From Ochotona curzoniae (lineage: Eukaryota; Chordata; Mammalia; Lagomorpha; Ochotonidae): a DNA stretch of 64,000 nucleotides. Below the pieces are notes generated by a model. The model saw only the letters and a program-made list of their open reading frames with translations. It made no database searches and was not told where the DNA came from. Positions 11,710-25,000 of the stretch are shown piece after piece (position 1 is the stretch's first letter; each line of letters starts with the position of its first letter). The stretch spans positions 2,418,001 to 2,482,000 of the forward strand of contig NW_024467104.1 of NCBI RefSeq assembly GCF_017591425.1. The letters run 5' to 3'. A program made the translations under genes and the position numbers.

Positions 11710-12022
11710 CTCATTGCTTATTTGAAAGGCAGAATTACATAGAGAGAGAGAGGAAATTCTCCAAATGGCCACACATTGGCCAGAGCTGGACCACGCTGGA
11801 ACCAGGAGCCAGGAACTCCATCTGGATCTCCCAGAAGGGTGTCTGGGCACAGGCGCTTGGCTTGTTATTCAACAGTTGAGTGATTGGCACACAGGCACTT
11901 TGGGCTGTCTTCCGCTATCCCAAACGACATTAGTAGGGAGCTGAAACTTGAGCTGGTGTCCATATGGAATGTCCATGTCATAGGCGGAGGCTTAACTGGC
12001 TGGGCCACATCACCGACCCCTC
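11710..12022 (-). mobile_element. C-type SINE, minus strand
   Basis: Read on the minus strand it has the C-SINE order: 'ggggtcggtgatgtggcc' head, a 'cataggcggaggcttaac' complement, body, and a GA-rich plus A-rich tail at 11710-11755. It is more diverged than 11391-11700 and lies tail-to-tail with it. Confidence 0.75.
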
Positions 12023-12024
12023 TA

Positions 12025-13630
12025 ATGATTTTCTTGCTTGTAACCACACTGTTACATTTGTATCTATCATGTTTCTATATCAGTCGGGTTCCCAGCAACA
12101 CATAAAGATTAAATTAGAAAAGGAATCTATTGAAACAGTATTGGGTTAGGGAGAATGCTGGGGAAGCAACAGCATTTCAAACCAAGGAGAGGAAGCTTAT
12201 ATGTCAGAAGATATGAAGACCATGGAACTGTTGTCCCGGCAATTACATCGGCACAGGCCATCAGATCTCACTCTGCTGTGGAAGTCACCGCTCTGAATAT
12301 GTCAGCTGGGTGGCTTTTTGAAACTAGCGCTATGAGAATGTGATGATAGGGTCTGTGTGGCATGTGAAAAAAGAAAAACAAGAACAGTAAAATAATGACA
12401 ACAAATACGTCCTGACTAAGGAAATTTATTTTTATGGGAAAAGTTTATTTTTAGATTCCCTTGGTGGGACTGAGAAAGACTTTGGAGCAGGAAATTCAGG
12501 TGGAGTCGATTGAGATTTCTGATTTGGCTCTGCTCAGAAAGATCCTAGTGTCAGTCGGGAATCAGCACCTCCCACCCGCTGGACTCTTTCTTCTCTCTCC
12601 GCTCCTGCAGTCCTTGTGGCTGGAACCACGGGCTGCTACAAAGTACACGTTTCAAATATGTGTTATTTGGGGGGCACTACTTCACATTTTGTGCTTTCAC
12701 CTGTAGACAATTTCAGGCTAGTTTTATCGCTGCTTCCAAGAGAAGACTGTTTAACCAAGTTTGCTTTAGAAGCCCATATATACCTCAGTGCAATCTGGTT
12801 ATAGGTGTAAGTGGGAAAGAGTTTCTTTTTAATTTGAGAGAACTAACGTTCGGAGACTGACTCCTCCAGCAGAAACCTTATGAAAGAGGAAACTGTTTCC
12901 CCAAATATGGGAGGACTGATTTGTAGGAAATAATGTGACAATGAAGAAGGTCGTCTGGCTGTTCAGGACTTTGTGGATGCTGATAATTGAAACCATATGA
13001 TGTCTCAGTGGAAGAAGTAGCAATGCTTAGCAAACATTCCTTTTGCCCCTTTTCCCTAAATGGTCTGCTTTACATGAGCCAACACCATCCACCTACAGGT
13101 ACAAGCAGCTGTACACAGTTGTTCCAGTCTCTTTTTCCCCTCAAAGGTAACAGCAGCTGTCATGTTCCAGGCATAGCTGCGTAGTGGTGGAGCTATGGGA
13201 GCCTGGTGGCTACAGAGACTACATAGAGCCATCTCTCCTGCATATTTGCATGGGACAAGCATTTTGAACAACACACAAAAACTTTGTTTTTGAGTTTGGG
13301 TTGTCACAGAAAAGTCAGCCTGTTTTGACTAAATCCAAACCTACAAATTGGTTTTCATCATCTTTAATCCTGAAGGCAATTCAAGTGGAAAATTTTATTC
13401 TGCTTTTGATTCTGAGACAACTGACGCTCTGGAAGAATAAGCTCTTCCCTAAGTTGCAGCATCATTAAACAGCAGAGGGTGGAAGTGCATTTGAATTCTA
13501 CAGGCATTTCTTCAGGGACACCCCTTGTCAACCTGATTTTATCATCAAGGAATTGTACAGAGGAGGTAAGACAAAAGCAGTAAACACATTTTGTTACCCA
13601 GATCTTGGAGTTGCAATGATACGCAAATGA
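12025..13630. other. Intergenic sequence, mostly unassigned
   Basis: No gene recognised. 13390-13500 has faint MIR/L2-like words ('ctctggaagaataagctcttccctaagttgcag'). Short open frames here have no family features. Confidence 0.4.
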
Positions 13631-13639
13631 AATGATGGT

Positions 13640-13810
13640 AGCAGGCTAGTTTTATTGAGGTGTAATTGCCATATCAAAAGTGCTCAATTTGATGCATAAA
13701 ATTTATCCAGTTAGGACATAGGTACGATGTTATCATAATAATCAGGATAAACACATTCACTGCCTTCAAAAGCTTTCACTTATCCATGTACTTTTTACTT
13801 ATTTTTTGCT
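13640..13810. repeat. Old LINE-1 (L1M-type) 3' region fragment
   Basis: 'ttttattgaggtgtaattgcc', 'gtgctcaatttgatgcataaaa' and 'gataaacacattcactgcc' follow an old L1M 3'-region consensus I recall. T-rich sequence follows (13795-13865); 13870-14270 is unassigned. Confidence 0.4.
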
Positions 13811-14279
13811 TTTTTTGTTATTTGCATTTTGACTTTTTTGTTTTTGTTTTCTATTTTTTTTTTACAAATACAAATTAAACATGAAAAATCCTACTTCAAA
13901 CAGTTCAAGAAAGGCTAATCAGTTGCATTCTAGACATGCTAAAGCCTATCTCACAATTTAAGTTTTAGTGGTAGAAACTGTTTCAGAATTGGTTGGTCAT
14001 CACACACCAAAACAAAGTATTAACATTATTTATTCAGTTATTAGCCATACTAGCAAAAATCAAATTTGTCAAATTTTCCAATGGCAGTTTTGTACACCAG
14101 AAAATGATGACTCTCAAAGAAAAAAAGATTTGGATTTTTCCTGCTTTCAAAATGTTTATCAAATCCTGTATCTCAGGGTTTTGAACCATGTAGAAAATGA
14201 GGACAAGTGACTGTAAACAAAGAGCCGTACACCAACTGCAATAAGTAAAATCGAACTGTAGACCTGTGGGTTATACACC

Positions 14280-16090
14280 TTAGAAACCTACCCCAAGGAG
14301 AAGACTCTAATAACTAGAAGTACAACGACCAAGAGCAAAAGAAGAGACAGAGGCACAATGATTATCACTGAAGGCTCCCTTGCAAAGGAGCAAAATCCTT
14401 TGGCAACCTCAGAGTTAACTGAGGAAGACATCGAGAAAATGGAGGATGCAGAATTCAAAACACTTGTTATAAACAACAAGAAGCGAAGCACGTAAAACAA
14501 GTGCTCAAGGAATTTAAGGAATACTTCACCCAGGAAATGAATCAAATGAAAAATGAATTAAATGAAAGCTGATATAACAGAAATGAAGAATGCAGTGGAG
14601 CAAATTAAAAGTACAGTGGAGAGTCTCCAAAATAGAATGAAGGAGGCAGAAGAAAGAATCTCAGAATTGGAAGATATTTCCTGTCACCAGCGGTAAACAA
14701 ACAAAAAGCTGGAATCAGAACTGCATCAGGCTAAAAAAAAGTATTCAAAAATTGAAAGACACTGTTAAAAGGTCAAATACAAGAGTTATGGGACCCAGTC
14801 ATGCACAAAGAGAAGCTGCGGTTAAAGGTGTATTCAATGAAATAATAAGGAAAAATTTCTCTAATCTAGGGAAAGAATTAGGAAACAACATCCAGAAGAG
14901 GCACAGATCTTCCAACAGGGTTGGCCAAAAGTGATCTTCACCACAACACATGATAATCAAGTTCTCTTCAATCAAACATAAGAAAAAGATCCTTAAATGT
15001 GTACATGAAAAAAAATCAATTGACATATAAAGGAATGCCAATTAAACTCACAGGAGACCTCTCACAGGAAACTCTACAGGCCAGAAGAGAATGGAGAGAC
15101 ATTCCAGACTCTAAAAGCAAAAAAATTATTGGCCCAGGATAATGTACCCAGCAAACTTTCATTTGTCTTTGAAAATGAAACAAAATTCTTCCACAGTAAA
15201 GAAAAGTTAAAAGAATTTCTTTCTTCCAAACCTGCCCTACAAATGACACTTAAAGATGCTCTCTTGACAGAGAAGAGGAATAGCACCCACCAAAATCAAA
15301 GGTGAATGTGAAGAACGTCCCAGGAAAATAAAACATAAGACTAAATCAATAAACAGCCCATTGCTGAAATGACAGGACCAAATTACCACCTATTTGTATT
15401 AACCTTGAATGTAAATGCCTTAAGCTCATCATTCCAACATCATAGATTAGTAGATTGGATTAAAAAATAAAATCCATCTATTTGTTGCCTACAGGAGACA
15501 CATTTCACCAACAAAGATCAGCAGAAACTGTATCTCATGAAGTTTAATTTTTTTTATTGGTTTTATCTCTTCAAATCACTTTCTTCTCATTAAATTCTTA
15601 AAATGACTGATAGATCTTACAAAAGTTTCATTTTCTTCAAGAAGTTTCTTGATTTTGTTTTTCATTTCTTCAGAGACACATTAGTCATTCAGTAGCTTGT
15701 AATTTAACTTCATGGTGCTGTTAATTTCCTTTTTTCCTTCCTGCTGTTGATTTTGTATTGTGGCTTTTCATTTAAGGGGATGCATAGTAACTGTGTAATG
15801 GAGACTATAATATCCAGATGTGAGGATATAATGCGGTATGCATTGCTACTTCCAGACAAAGATGGACTCCCAATGAAACTGTTTACTATATCTTGACAAT
15901 AGGATATTGGACTCTCTGCCATTGTCCATGCCCGCAATGATGGACATATTACTGTGTATATGGAGCTTTACTACAGTAATACTATAGGGGAACTCAGTGA
16001 GGGGTGAGGAAATTGGGGATGGGATAAAGGAAATCCCAGAGCCTATGGAACTGCATCATAAAATGATAATAAAAAAATAAGTAAAATAAA
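14280..16090 (+). mobile_element. LINE-1, internally rearranged (ORF1, start of ORF2, inverted piece, 3' end)
   Basis: 14280-14760 is the coiled-coil coding part of ORF1 ('gtggagagtctccaaaatagaatgaaggaggcagaagaaag'). 14930-15330 is the ORF1 C-terminal region, and from about 15370 ORF2 begins (MTGPNYHLF, LTLNVNAL, CCLQETHFT: the endonuclease start). At about 15545 the sense stops abruptly. 15545-15730 reads as L1 only on the minus strand (LLNDxCVSEEMKNKIKKLL). 15860-16090 is a plus-strand L1 3' end with 'cagagcctatggaactgc' and A-rich tail. All frames are broken, so it is a fossil. Confidence 0.7.
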
Positions 16091-16099
16091 AAAATAACA

Positions 16100-16330
16100 A
16101 TTATTTTATTATTCTGGAGAAATGTTTTGGAAGTACAATGTTATCACTTGACAGCTTATTATATTACAATATCAATATATTGTACTACATATTATATATT
16201 TATTACTATACATCACTATATATTACTATACATCTCTCCATATATTACTATATATTATTATATATTAAAATTATATAAATTCAGAAAAAATAATTTGTAA
16301 AGGAAATCTTACATAAGAAGTACACATAAT
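16100..16330. repeat. AT-rich low-complexity tract
   Basis: Repeated 'tatattactatacat' and 'tatattattatatatt' steps, densest at 16170-16275. Probably expanded from the A-rich tail of the L1 to the left. Confidence 0.6.
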
Positions 16331-16339
16331 AAAACATAT

Positions 16340-16748
16340 GATACTACCAAACTCATTAACATAATAGATTCAATCAGAAACCATTCAGCAAAATGACAAG
16401 TCTTAGTTCTTATCCATCAATACTAACCTTCAATGTAAATGTGTTAGGTTGGGTGAACAGATAAAAAGCTGGACCCAATCATATGCTGCCCGCAAGAAAC
16501 TCACTTTACTTGTAAAGATACATACAGACTTTAAGTGATGGACTGGAGAAGAATATTTCATGCAAGTAGAGATAAGAAACAGCAGGGTTAGCTATTACTT
16601 GTATCAGATAAAGGAAGCCTCAGATCAAAAATTGTAAAAAGAGATAAAGATGTCCATTACATATTGATAAAAGCATTCACTTGGCAAGAAGATGTAGCAT
16701 TCATGAATACATATGCTCTCAATACAAGATTACCCAGCGAAATCCAGT
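16340..16748 (+). mobile_element. LINE-1 ORF2 endonuclease-domain segment (part 1 of the split host L1)
   Basis: Reads 'aatactaaccttcaatgtaaatg', 'atgctgcccgcaagaaactcac' and 'gcagggttagctattactt', in L1 endonuclease order, with many stops. It breaks off near 16748 and resumes at about 19410, where the next ORF2 words continue. Part of the single old L1 interrupted several times through to 28640. Confidence 0.65.
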
Positions 16749-16749
16749 A

Positions 16750-18235
16750 TGACTGAGTAGAAAAAAGACATGCCAATTCCGATCACAGGAAGGTAATAGA
16801 AAAAAAGGGGGAGGTATTGAAGTTCCAGGGGACAATGGAGAGAAGTCTGTGGTGGAAATATTCTACAAAAGGAAGAGAGATGCTGTGGAGCAATTTGGAC
16901 AGTACAGTCCTGCAGCAGCAAGCAGGGTACCACAGGTGACTTCCACAGCTGGTGAATGGAGGGGTGCCATCTTCCTGGAGTCTGACAATCAGAAACCAGC
17001 AGGGAGGAAACACTAAATATGCAAGTATATCTGCTGTGTCCCATGCACAATCGGGGGATTTTACCAGAGGGATAAACCCTTGGTTGCCACTGATCTTGAG
17101 TCTGGCTTTGAGGGTTGATGGATAATAGAGTACTTACTTAGACACATGAAATGCACCCCTCCTGTCCTTCTAATAGATAAAGCACCAGGACTTAACTTGC
17201 CAAGGCAGAGCATGGACCAATCTAATGGCTAGGCACATGGCTCTGGGCATGCCATTTCTGAGTAGTAGGGAGACTATGAGCTAAAAGTGGGTTCCTTGGT
17301 TCCTGTACTGTGGGAGAACTGCACCTGTGACTGTGGGAATTTTTTGTGTGGTAGGGCATGTGACAGGGAATGATTGGCTCCTTAGGTAGTCACTAGGTCT
17401 GGCTTCTGTGATTCAGAGTTCCAAGTCCATGCTGAGGAGCACACAGATCTTTCAGGTGGTTCACATGCCTGCAGGAGGTACCTGGGCACTGCGGACTCAC
17501 CCTGTGTGGTTGATTCATTTTGGCAGCCAGGGGCTAATACTGTGATCATGCCATTCAACATGATCATACCCTGACCACTGCTGATGATAAAAGAGATCTA
17601 CCATGTGTGACATGGGTGCCACCCTGGACACTTGCTTCATGACCCCACCCAGCATACATCTCTGGATAGTCACTGAAAAAGCAGGCATTTCACTCAATCA
17701 CAGAGGTGCGTTCCGAAGACAAGACCGCTGGAGGAAAAAGCCAACAGGTGTTTCCTCAAACGTCTAAAAGTAAATTTAGAAATACAAGAAACATGAACAA
17801 GGAAGGCCACATGCATTTCCCCCAAGAACACAGCACTTCGGTATTGGAATGTAAAGACAGATTGATGAAATGTCCCAAAAGGAATAAAAAAATTGACCTT
17901 CTGAAGATCATTAAAAAATAAAGAGAATGGAAAATACTAATGAAAAAAATCCACAGAATGAAAAATTCTGTCAGGAGATGGAGATATTGAGGAGACATTA
18001 AGCTAAAATATTAGAAATGAAGAATTAAGTATGTCAAATAAAATAATATATTGAAAAACTTTAACAGATTTGTTGAAGCAGAAGAAAGAACATCCAAGCT
18101 AGAAAACAAATCTGGACACATCTTAATCATACCAAAAAACCCCCAGCAAATTAGGAAAGCTGAAAATATTATTGGATGTAAGTGATATTATCAGATGACC
18201 AAATATGCATGTCTTAGAAGTTCCTGAACTTCCAA
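16750..18235 (+). mobile_element. LINE-1 5' UTR and ORF1 segment (inserted L1)
   Basis: A GC-richer 5'-UTR-like stretch (16800-17690) is followed by ORF1-like sequence (17700-18235) with 'caagaaacatgaacaaggaagg' and 'gacagattgatgaaatg'. It sits inside the ORF2 of another L1, whose halves flank 16750-19410. Together with 18425-19320 it probably forms one internally deleted L1. Confidence 0.55.
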
Positions 18236-18237
18236 TT

Positions 18238-18420
18238 CTTTTCTGGGTCTCTCACGTTGGTGCAGTGACTCAAGGACTTGAACCAACTTCTGCTGCTCTT
18301 CCAGATCATCAGCAGGATCTGAATCAAAAGTGGAGCTAGTGGAACTTTAACCAGTACTCATATAGGATGCTGTCTGTGCAGGCAGAAATTTAGCTTGGTA
18401 TGTCATTGCTCTGGCCCAAA
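18238..18420 (-). mobile_element. C-type SINE fragment, minus strand
   Basis: On the minus strand starts 'gggccagagcaatgacatacc', then 'ggatcctatatgagt'-like and 'gatgatctggaagagcag' body words. It is truncated before the tail at 18238. Confidence 0.65.
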
Positions 18421-18424
18421 TTGG

Positions 18425-19320
18425 AGAAAATATTTATCCAGGCTCTACAAAGAGCTCAAGAAACTTGAAGGTAACAGAACACAAAACAATATAATTATGA
18501 AATGGACAAAAGACATGAAAAGGAATATTTCAAAGATGAAATACAAATGACCAACCACAATTGAGGCTTCACCTCACCTCATTTATGATGCTTAGCATCC
18601 AAAACAAACACACCCACAAACAATAAATGCTGCCAAGGATGTGGGGAAAAGGCACTTAACCTGCTGTGGGTGGGAATGTAAACTAGTACAACTACTAGGG
18701 AAGGCAGTATGGAGAGTGGGATCTGAGAATAGATCTACCCTATGATACAGTCATCCCAATCCCAGAAATATACCACAAGGAAATGGTATCTGCATATGAA
18801 AGAGTTACCTGTACCCCTGAGTTTGTTGTAGCTCAGTTCATAATAGCTGAGATATGGAATCAACACCAGATGTCAGTAGAATGATGATTGGATAAAGGAC
18901 ATGTGCTAGATATACACCCAGCCATAAACTGGAGTGAAGTCTTGTGGTCTGCAACAAAATGTGGCAATTGGAAACCATTATGTTTAGTGAAATAAGCCAG
19001 TCCCATGACAAATATTGTTTGCTTCTCTCATATGTAGGAGCTAGCATAGAATATAAATATAGAAATAAGAATTTTTTTTGCGATTTGATTGCTGGTTTTT
19101 AGTTTTGCTTATACTCCTGTGGAACTGTGCTCTTCTACTTTTTATTTGTTTAACATTTTGATTAGTGCTGCATTAAAACCATGATTACAGAGTGGACTGA
19201 AATTACGCTTTTGCAAAAATTAAAGGAAAAAAGGAAGGATGGAGAGGCATTTAGGGAGGAGGGACTTTCTATCTTCTCATAACTCAACCTTTAAAAAAAT
19301 AAAATCTGTTTTCTTTATGT
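18425..19320 (+). mobile_element. LINE-1 ORF2 3' end and 3' UTR
   Basis: Landmarks in order: 'gaaatggacaaaagacatgaaaagg', 'caaccacaattgagg', 'aaatgctgccaaggatgtggggaaaagg', 'tgctgtgggtgggaatg', 'gtagctcagttcataatagc' and 'gaaataagccagtcccatgac'. The 3' UTR (19050-19320) contains 'ttgcaaaaattaaaggaaa' and a purine-rich block, shared with another L1 3' UTR at 28540-28610. Confidence 0.75.
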
Positions 19321-19359
19321 TAATACAAACTAAAAACTCAAAATGCCATCTCCAAAGAA

Positions 19360-19413
19360 AACAAAATGAAAACACACTAAATGAAAATACACACAAAATG
19401 AAAATACACTAAG
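19360..19413. repeat. Short tandem repeat of an aaatgaaaatacacac-type unit
   Basis: About three imperfect units of 'aaatgaaaatacacac' lie at the junction where the inserted L1 ends and the host L1 resumes. Confidence 0.6.
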
Positions 19414-22040
19414 ATGTATTACAGAAAGTACTATGAGGCTTAAAAGGAGAGACACAATGTTACCACAATGGGGAACTTTTACACCACTCTGTCATCAGTG
19501 GGCAGGTTATCAAGACAGAAAAATCAATAAAGAGAAAATCAAAATTGAATCATCCTATTGAACAAACAACCTAATGGACAGTAACAGAACAGTTTACTCA
19601 ACAGTTGTAGAATATACATTCTTCTCACACACACATGCAACATTTATTTTTTAGTGTAGACCATGTATTAGGTCACAAACGAAGAATAAAAAACTTTAAA
19701 ACGCAAAAAAATCTAAAAGACTATAATCATATCATGTCTCTTCTCAGATTGAATAGGGCAAGAACTAGAAATTACCAAGAAGAAGGAAAATGGAACATTT
19801 ACAAATCATGGAAATTAAATAACACGCTACTGAATTACAAAAGGGCCACTGATGAAATTAAAGAGGAAATACATCCTCTTTAAAATGTTACAAAATGAAA
19901 ACAAAACATTTCAAAGACTGAGAGACAGCAAAAGCATCAGAAGAAGAAAGTTTGTAGGATTAAGTAAGTGCTGGTACTCAAAAATAGAAAGATCTTGGGG
20001 CTGATATGTTGGCTCAACAAACTAATCCTCCACCTGGTGGTGCTTTTCAATCTTGCAGTGCTGCTCTAGCTCTGGCTGCTCCACTTCGCTCAGCTCTGGT
20101 CATTCTGTTTGGGGAATGAACCAGTGGATGGAAGATCTTTCTCTGTTTCTGACATTCTCTCTATCTTGTTTTCAAATAAAAACAAATAAATATTTTTTTT
20201 AAAAATAGAAAGGTCTTAAATAAATCTTTAAATCAATAAATTTAAATAGTGATGCATCTCAAGTATGTCAAATCAAACCTCACATAAGCAAGCAGTAAGA
20301 AATAATAAAGACCGGAGAAGAAATAAATGAAGTGAATCCAAAAGTATGAAGGATTAAATAAGAAAAGCTGCTTTTAGAGAAGTTAAAGAAAATAGGCAAA
20401 CCTTTGGCCAGGTTAATAAAAAAGGAAAAACCCAAATAAATTAAAATATAAATGAAAACGGAGACATAACTGATACCACTGAAATACAGAGTTATAAGAA
20501 ACTGCGATGAATGAATATGGTAACAAATAGGAAAACCTTAAGGAAATGGATATGTATATCCAAGAATAATTCTGTTTACCCATATGTAGACCTATGTATG
20601 GAAACAGAGCCATAGTAAGCAATGAAATGATGGAAGCTGTAACTAGAAGTCTTCCACCAAGGAAAAAGTCCAGAATCTCATGACTTTCTGCTGAATCCTA
20701 CAAAATATTTAAAATGGAATTAACTCTGATCCTTTTCAAACTAGTCCAAAATACTGAGAAAGCTAGAACTTTGCCAAACTCTTTCTATGAGGCCAACATC
20801 ACTCTGATATGAAAACCAAAGACACTGAATGAAAACTCCAGTTCTGTATTTCTTGGTGAACACAGATGCAAATATTCTCAGCAAAAAGTTATCAAACCAA
20901 ATTAAGGAAAAACACACAAAAATCATAACTCATGATTTGGTGGGATTTATTACAGTATTCAAGGATGATTCAATATTGATAAATTAATAAACATCATGCA
21001 TCACATCAATAGAATGAAGAATAAAAACTATTTGATTGTCTCAATAGATTTGGAAAAAGTACTTGATTGTATTCAACATTCCTTCATGATAAAAACCCTG
21101 CACAAATTAGTCATAAAAGGAACACTGCACAAAATTATAAAGGCTATTAATGACAAATCAACAGCTATATCTACTGAAACAATTTCCTCTCAGATCTGAA
21201 ACAAGACAATGTTATACACACATTTTAACCACTCTTAGTCAACACAGAATTAGAAGCATCAGTAAGACCAATTACAGAGGAAAGAAATACATGCATCAAA
21301 ATTAAAATGGAGGAAGTAAAAATATTCACATTTTCACATGACATATTGTTCTTTTATGAACAAAATCCAGACATGCCACCAACAATCAGAACTGGTAAAT
21401 CAATGCAGCAAAGTTCCAGTTTACAAAATCAGTGTACAGAAGCAATAGCTTTTATAGCATTATTGATGAACTTAACAAAAGGAAAATAAAAAAAAATCCC
21501 TTTCACAATAGCCACAAAATAAAATATTTATGAATAAACTTTGCCAAAGAGGAGAACAATGTCTACATTGAAAATGATTAGACATTGATAAAAGAAGTCA
21601 CAAAGGACTCAATAAATGGAAAGATATTCCTTGCTCATGAATTGAAAGAATTAGTATCAGTAAAATATCTACACTACTTCAAACAATCCACAGAGTCAAC
21701 ACAATCCCTACCAAATACCAAGGAGATTCTTTACCAAAGGGGGAAAAAATCCTGAAATTTATATGGCATCATAAAAGCCAACAATAGTCAAAGCAGTTCT
21801 GAGGGGGGAAAAATCAAGCTGAAGGCAAGACAATACCTAGCTTCAAAGAATACTTTAAAGCTCTAGTCATGGTACTGGCATAAACAATGACACATGGACC
21901 AACGGAACAGAATTAACACATGTACATTGAGCCAACTGCCTCTTTACCAAAGTGCACAGACCATAAATTGAAGAAACGATAATCTTTTCAATAAAATGCA
22001 TTGGCAAAACTGGATGTGTGCTTTTAGAATAGAAATAGAT
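19410..22040 (+). mobile_element. LINE-1 ORF2 endonuclease-to-reverse-transcriptase segment (part 2 of the split host L1)
   Basis: 19640-19880 has the endonuclease/RT linker ('gaccatgtattaggtcacaaac', 'gaagaaggaaaatggaac'). 20700-21500 covers the RT fingers and palm, including 'gatttggtgggatttattac', 'aatagatttggaaaaagt' and, at the catalytic loop, 'acatgacatattgttc', where the FADD core has decayed. 21560-22030 is the thumb and C-terminal region, and it stops at the GC-rich insertion. A SINE splits it at 19998-20200. Heavy mutation. Confidence 0.75.
19998..20200 (+). mobile_element. C-type SINE inside L1 ORF2
   Basis: Starts 'ggggctgatatgttggctcaac' and ends 'caaataaaaacaaataaatatt'. Flanked by aaaaatagaaagatctt (19981-19997) and aaaaatagaaaggtctt (20201-20217), 16 of 17 identical. 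Internally shortened relative to full-length copies (about 200 versus about 310 bp). Confidence 0.9.
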
Positions 22041-25000
22041 CTTGGCCCACTGCGGCCATGTTGGTGGGTAGAGTCCAGGTAAGTCTGGGCAGAGACAGAT
22101 GTCTGAATCTCCCAACCATGTGGCTGGAGGAATCCTTGCAAGGTCAGGCTTCCTACTGGGTCATAGCTCCTGCTGGTGAGCATGTGGTCCTGGCCTGGGA
22201 GTTGGGCAGGCTAGGCAAGGTAGCTCCAACTGTTGGTAAATGTGTCAGTTGATTTTGGAAGGGAGTGCGTCAGGCAGGGCTGAGCACATCTTAGCTTATT
22301 GGTAAGTGCAGAAACTAGGTTGGAGCACAGGTCATGCTGGGCTAGGATGTTATACCTACTGGTTTGCATGAGGCAGGGATGGGAGCAGATTGAGCAGAGC
22401 CAGGCACCAACACCGGCCAGTGAGAGTTGGGCCTGGGGGCAGTCCAGGTCAGACCAGGCTATAGTGTCCAAAGGCAAAGGTCAAGACAGGGGAGGGACTG
22501 TGCCAAGCAGGGTCAGAGCAACCACTGGCAGACACAAGATCAATGGCTGGGAACAAGCCTGGTTATACAGCTAAGGGGACACCCATCTGGGTTGTGATTC
22601 CCATTGATGAGCACCAGTGCCAGAGTGGGGGCTGCTATCTGGGATGGATATGGCTGCATTATCCCTTGGCACAGTGTGTACTAGATCTGAAGTATGCCAG
22701 ACTGGGGTAGACTCCAGTGCCCACAGATGCTCATGAGAACCAGGGTAGGTGTAGGCTGAACTATGCTAGGTCTCTGTCCCTGCTGAGCCATGTGTGAACT
22801 GTGTCTGGGTGTGGACCAGGCTTGGCTAGGCTGTAACACCAAACAGTAAAACCTGCAATGGCCAGTCAGGAGAGGCCACTGTTCCTGCTAGGAGGTGGAT
22901 TAAGTAGGGCTGTCCCATGGACACATCAGTGTGTGTGAGATTTGGCATTGGGAGAGGTTTTGATGGAGGAGCTTGGGAAACTCCTCTGGTAGGATACAGT
23001 GCCTGTAGGTGAGCTCAAGAATCAAGAAAGGGAACAGCCCAGACCAGGCCAGGGAATGTAACTGACACATGCTTGGCACAAACTGGGGGTTAACCAGGCT
23101 GATCCAGTTCATATCACCCGCTGGCGAACCTGAGAACCAGGATGGAGTGTAGATCAGGTAGATTTGGCCCGCAACACAAGCCAGTTCAGATGAAGGTTGG
23201 AACTGGGTCTGGCTGGGTTGGGGTAGGCTATAGTCCCTACCAGTGGGAGCTGGAAATTGAGGTGGCCAGACTATAGCACTCACTGGCAAATACTGAGGTG
23301 AGGCGGGCCATGCCAGACTGGGCTGCAGTACCCAATCAGCACATGTGAGACCCCGGAGTAGTGGGCAAAGCCAATAGTGGGGCTGCAAGGGGCTCCCCTA
23401 CTTGGCTACCTCTCCCACTGGGCAGCGTGTGTTGGAATGGCAGCAGACCAGGGCGGGCTACAACACCTGTAGGCCTGATGTAAGCTGGATCAGGGGAATG
23501 CCAGGCTGGGTTGACTGTTCTGACTGGTGCATGCATAAGCCAGAGTCTGTGTGGTTGGATGGGCTTTGCTGCAGCATCATTTGGCAGATACTGGCGTGGG
23601 GGAAAAACTGTCAAGTTAAACTGCAGAACCACCTGGGAAGTGTACGATGTGGGAGTGGGCCCAGTAGGGAAACAGTGGGCACCTCCCTCTTGGATTGCCG
23701 CTTTAACAGGTGAGCCTGAGAACCAGGACTGGGGCAGGCATGGCTGTTACCAGAAATGCCTGGTGGATTCTTTTCTCAGCTTAGTATAGAAATAAAAAGC
23801 TGGGAATCTGTTGCAGACAGAAACGTTTATTTGTGAAGGGACCAGATGAGCAGGGAAGGGAGAGGGGAGGGGAAAGCACCTCCCTAGAGAATGCCAGGAG
23901 GTGGGGAGGGAGAGAGAGACACCAAAGGTTTGAGGAAGGGTTTTGGGATTTTAAGCATTCCCTGACCCCTCTTTGTTAGGTGGGAACCTACAGGTAAGAT
24001 GTTCCCCATTGGTGGTCTCTTGATCACTTAGGAAATGTGTGGGCAGTGCTGGTGCTGCCCACCTGAAGGTGTGGCCAAGACCTCAACAGGCCTGGATGGT
24101 CTCAGACCCCACCTCTTGAAATCCCACATCCTACTTCTGCAGGGGTAAAGGGCGATGATGACTTCTGGCTGCTTCTTGCTGAAACAAAGGGGTTCCTGGA
24201 GGGGTGGGATCCACAAAGAGATAGTCCGGGTCATCCAAGTTGCCGTGGCAGAAGTTGGTCTGGTTGTCATACAAGTTTGCATGTTCAAGGCCTCCTGGAA
24301 TCTGAAGACCCCTAGTTGGGAAACAAAGAATACAAAGCTAGTTGAGAAGCTAGTTGCATGCTCAACGTGGAGCAGGAGCCAGCACAGATGCAAAGATGGT
24401 CCATAGGCTAATTGTCTCCATTCCAAAGCTTAAGGCAGGCAGACAGGCTGTGGTGTAGCAAGTTCTGGTGCTGAAAAGAATCCTCGTATCCAAGGTGGCA
24501 GAAACAGAAACATCTCTGCTCAGCCTCCCCATTTCCTACACCATGCTAGTTCTGGGACTCCTGCCAGTTCAAATATGTCCTGGTTTTGTACTTGGACGCG
24601 CTAGTCAGAACAGCATGTGCTGGGAGTACTGAAATGAGGACACCTATGGCTAGCAGGTGGCATCCAGGTGTGCACTGAAGACCACAGAGGGAGGAAGTGA
24701 GGGTGAGAGCATGCTAGATGTAGGCCTCTGTCTGATTCAAAATGTTCTGAAATTTGTTTTAACCTCAAGTTGAAAAGCCTGCTTAACAATAGGCCTGATT
24801 CTATAAGCCTGCACGATGATGTTCTTAGGTCCCCATCCTGGTAGCTGCAAAGATGGTAATGGGTGACAAGATGTGGGGGAACACATAGAAAGCACTTATT
24901 TGCTTTTTGAAAAGCAGCTTTAAATCCTCCAGTGCTTCCCAGGTTGGTTCTGCAGAATCTGATTGACAGAGGATGCTGACCTCAGACTGCAGAGTCAATA

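Noticed and set aside
22900..23632. Long open frames (up to 162 codons) in the GC-rich element
   Set aside because: GC-rich tandem-like DNA is poor in stops; the frames occur on both strands, overlap and match no family.
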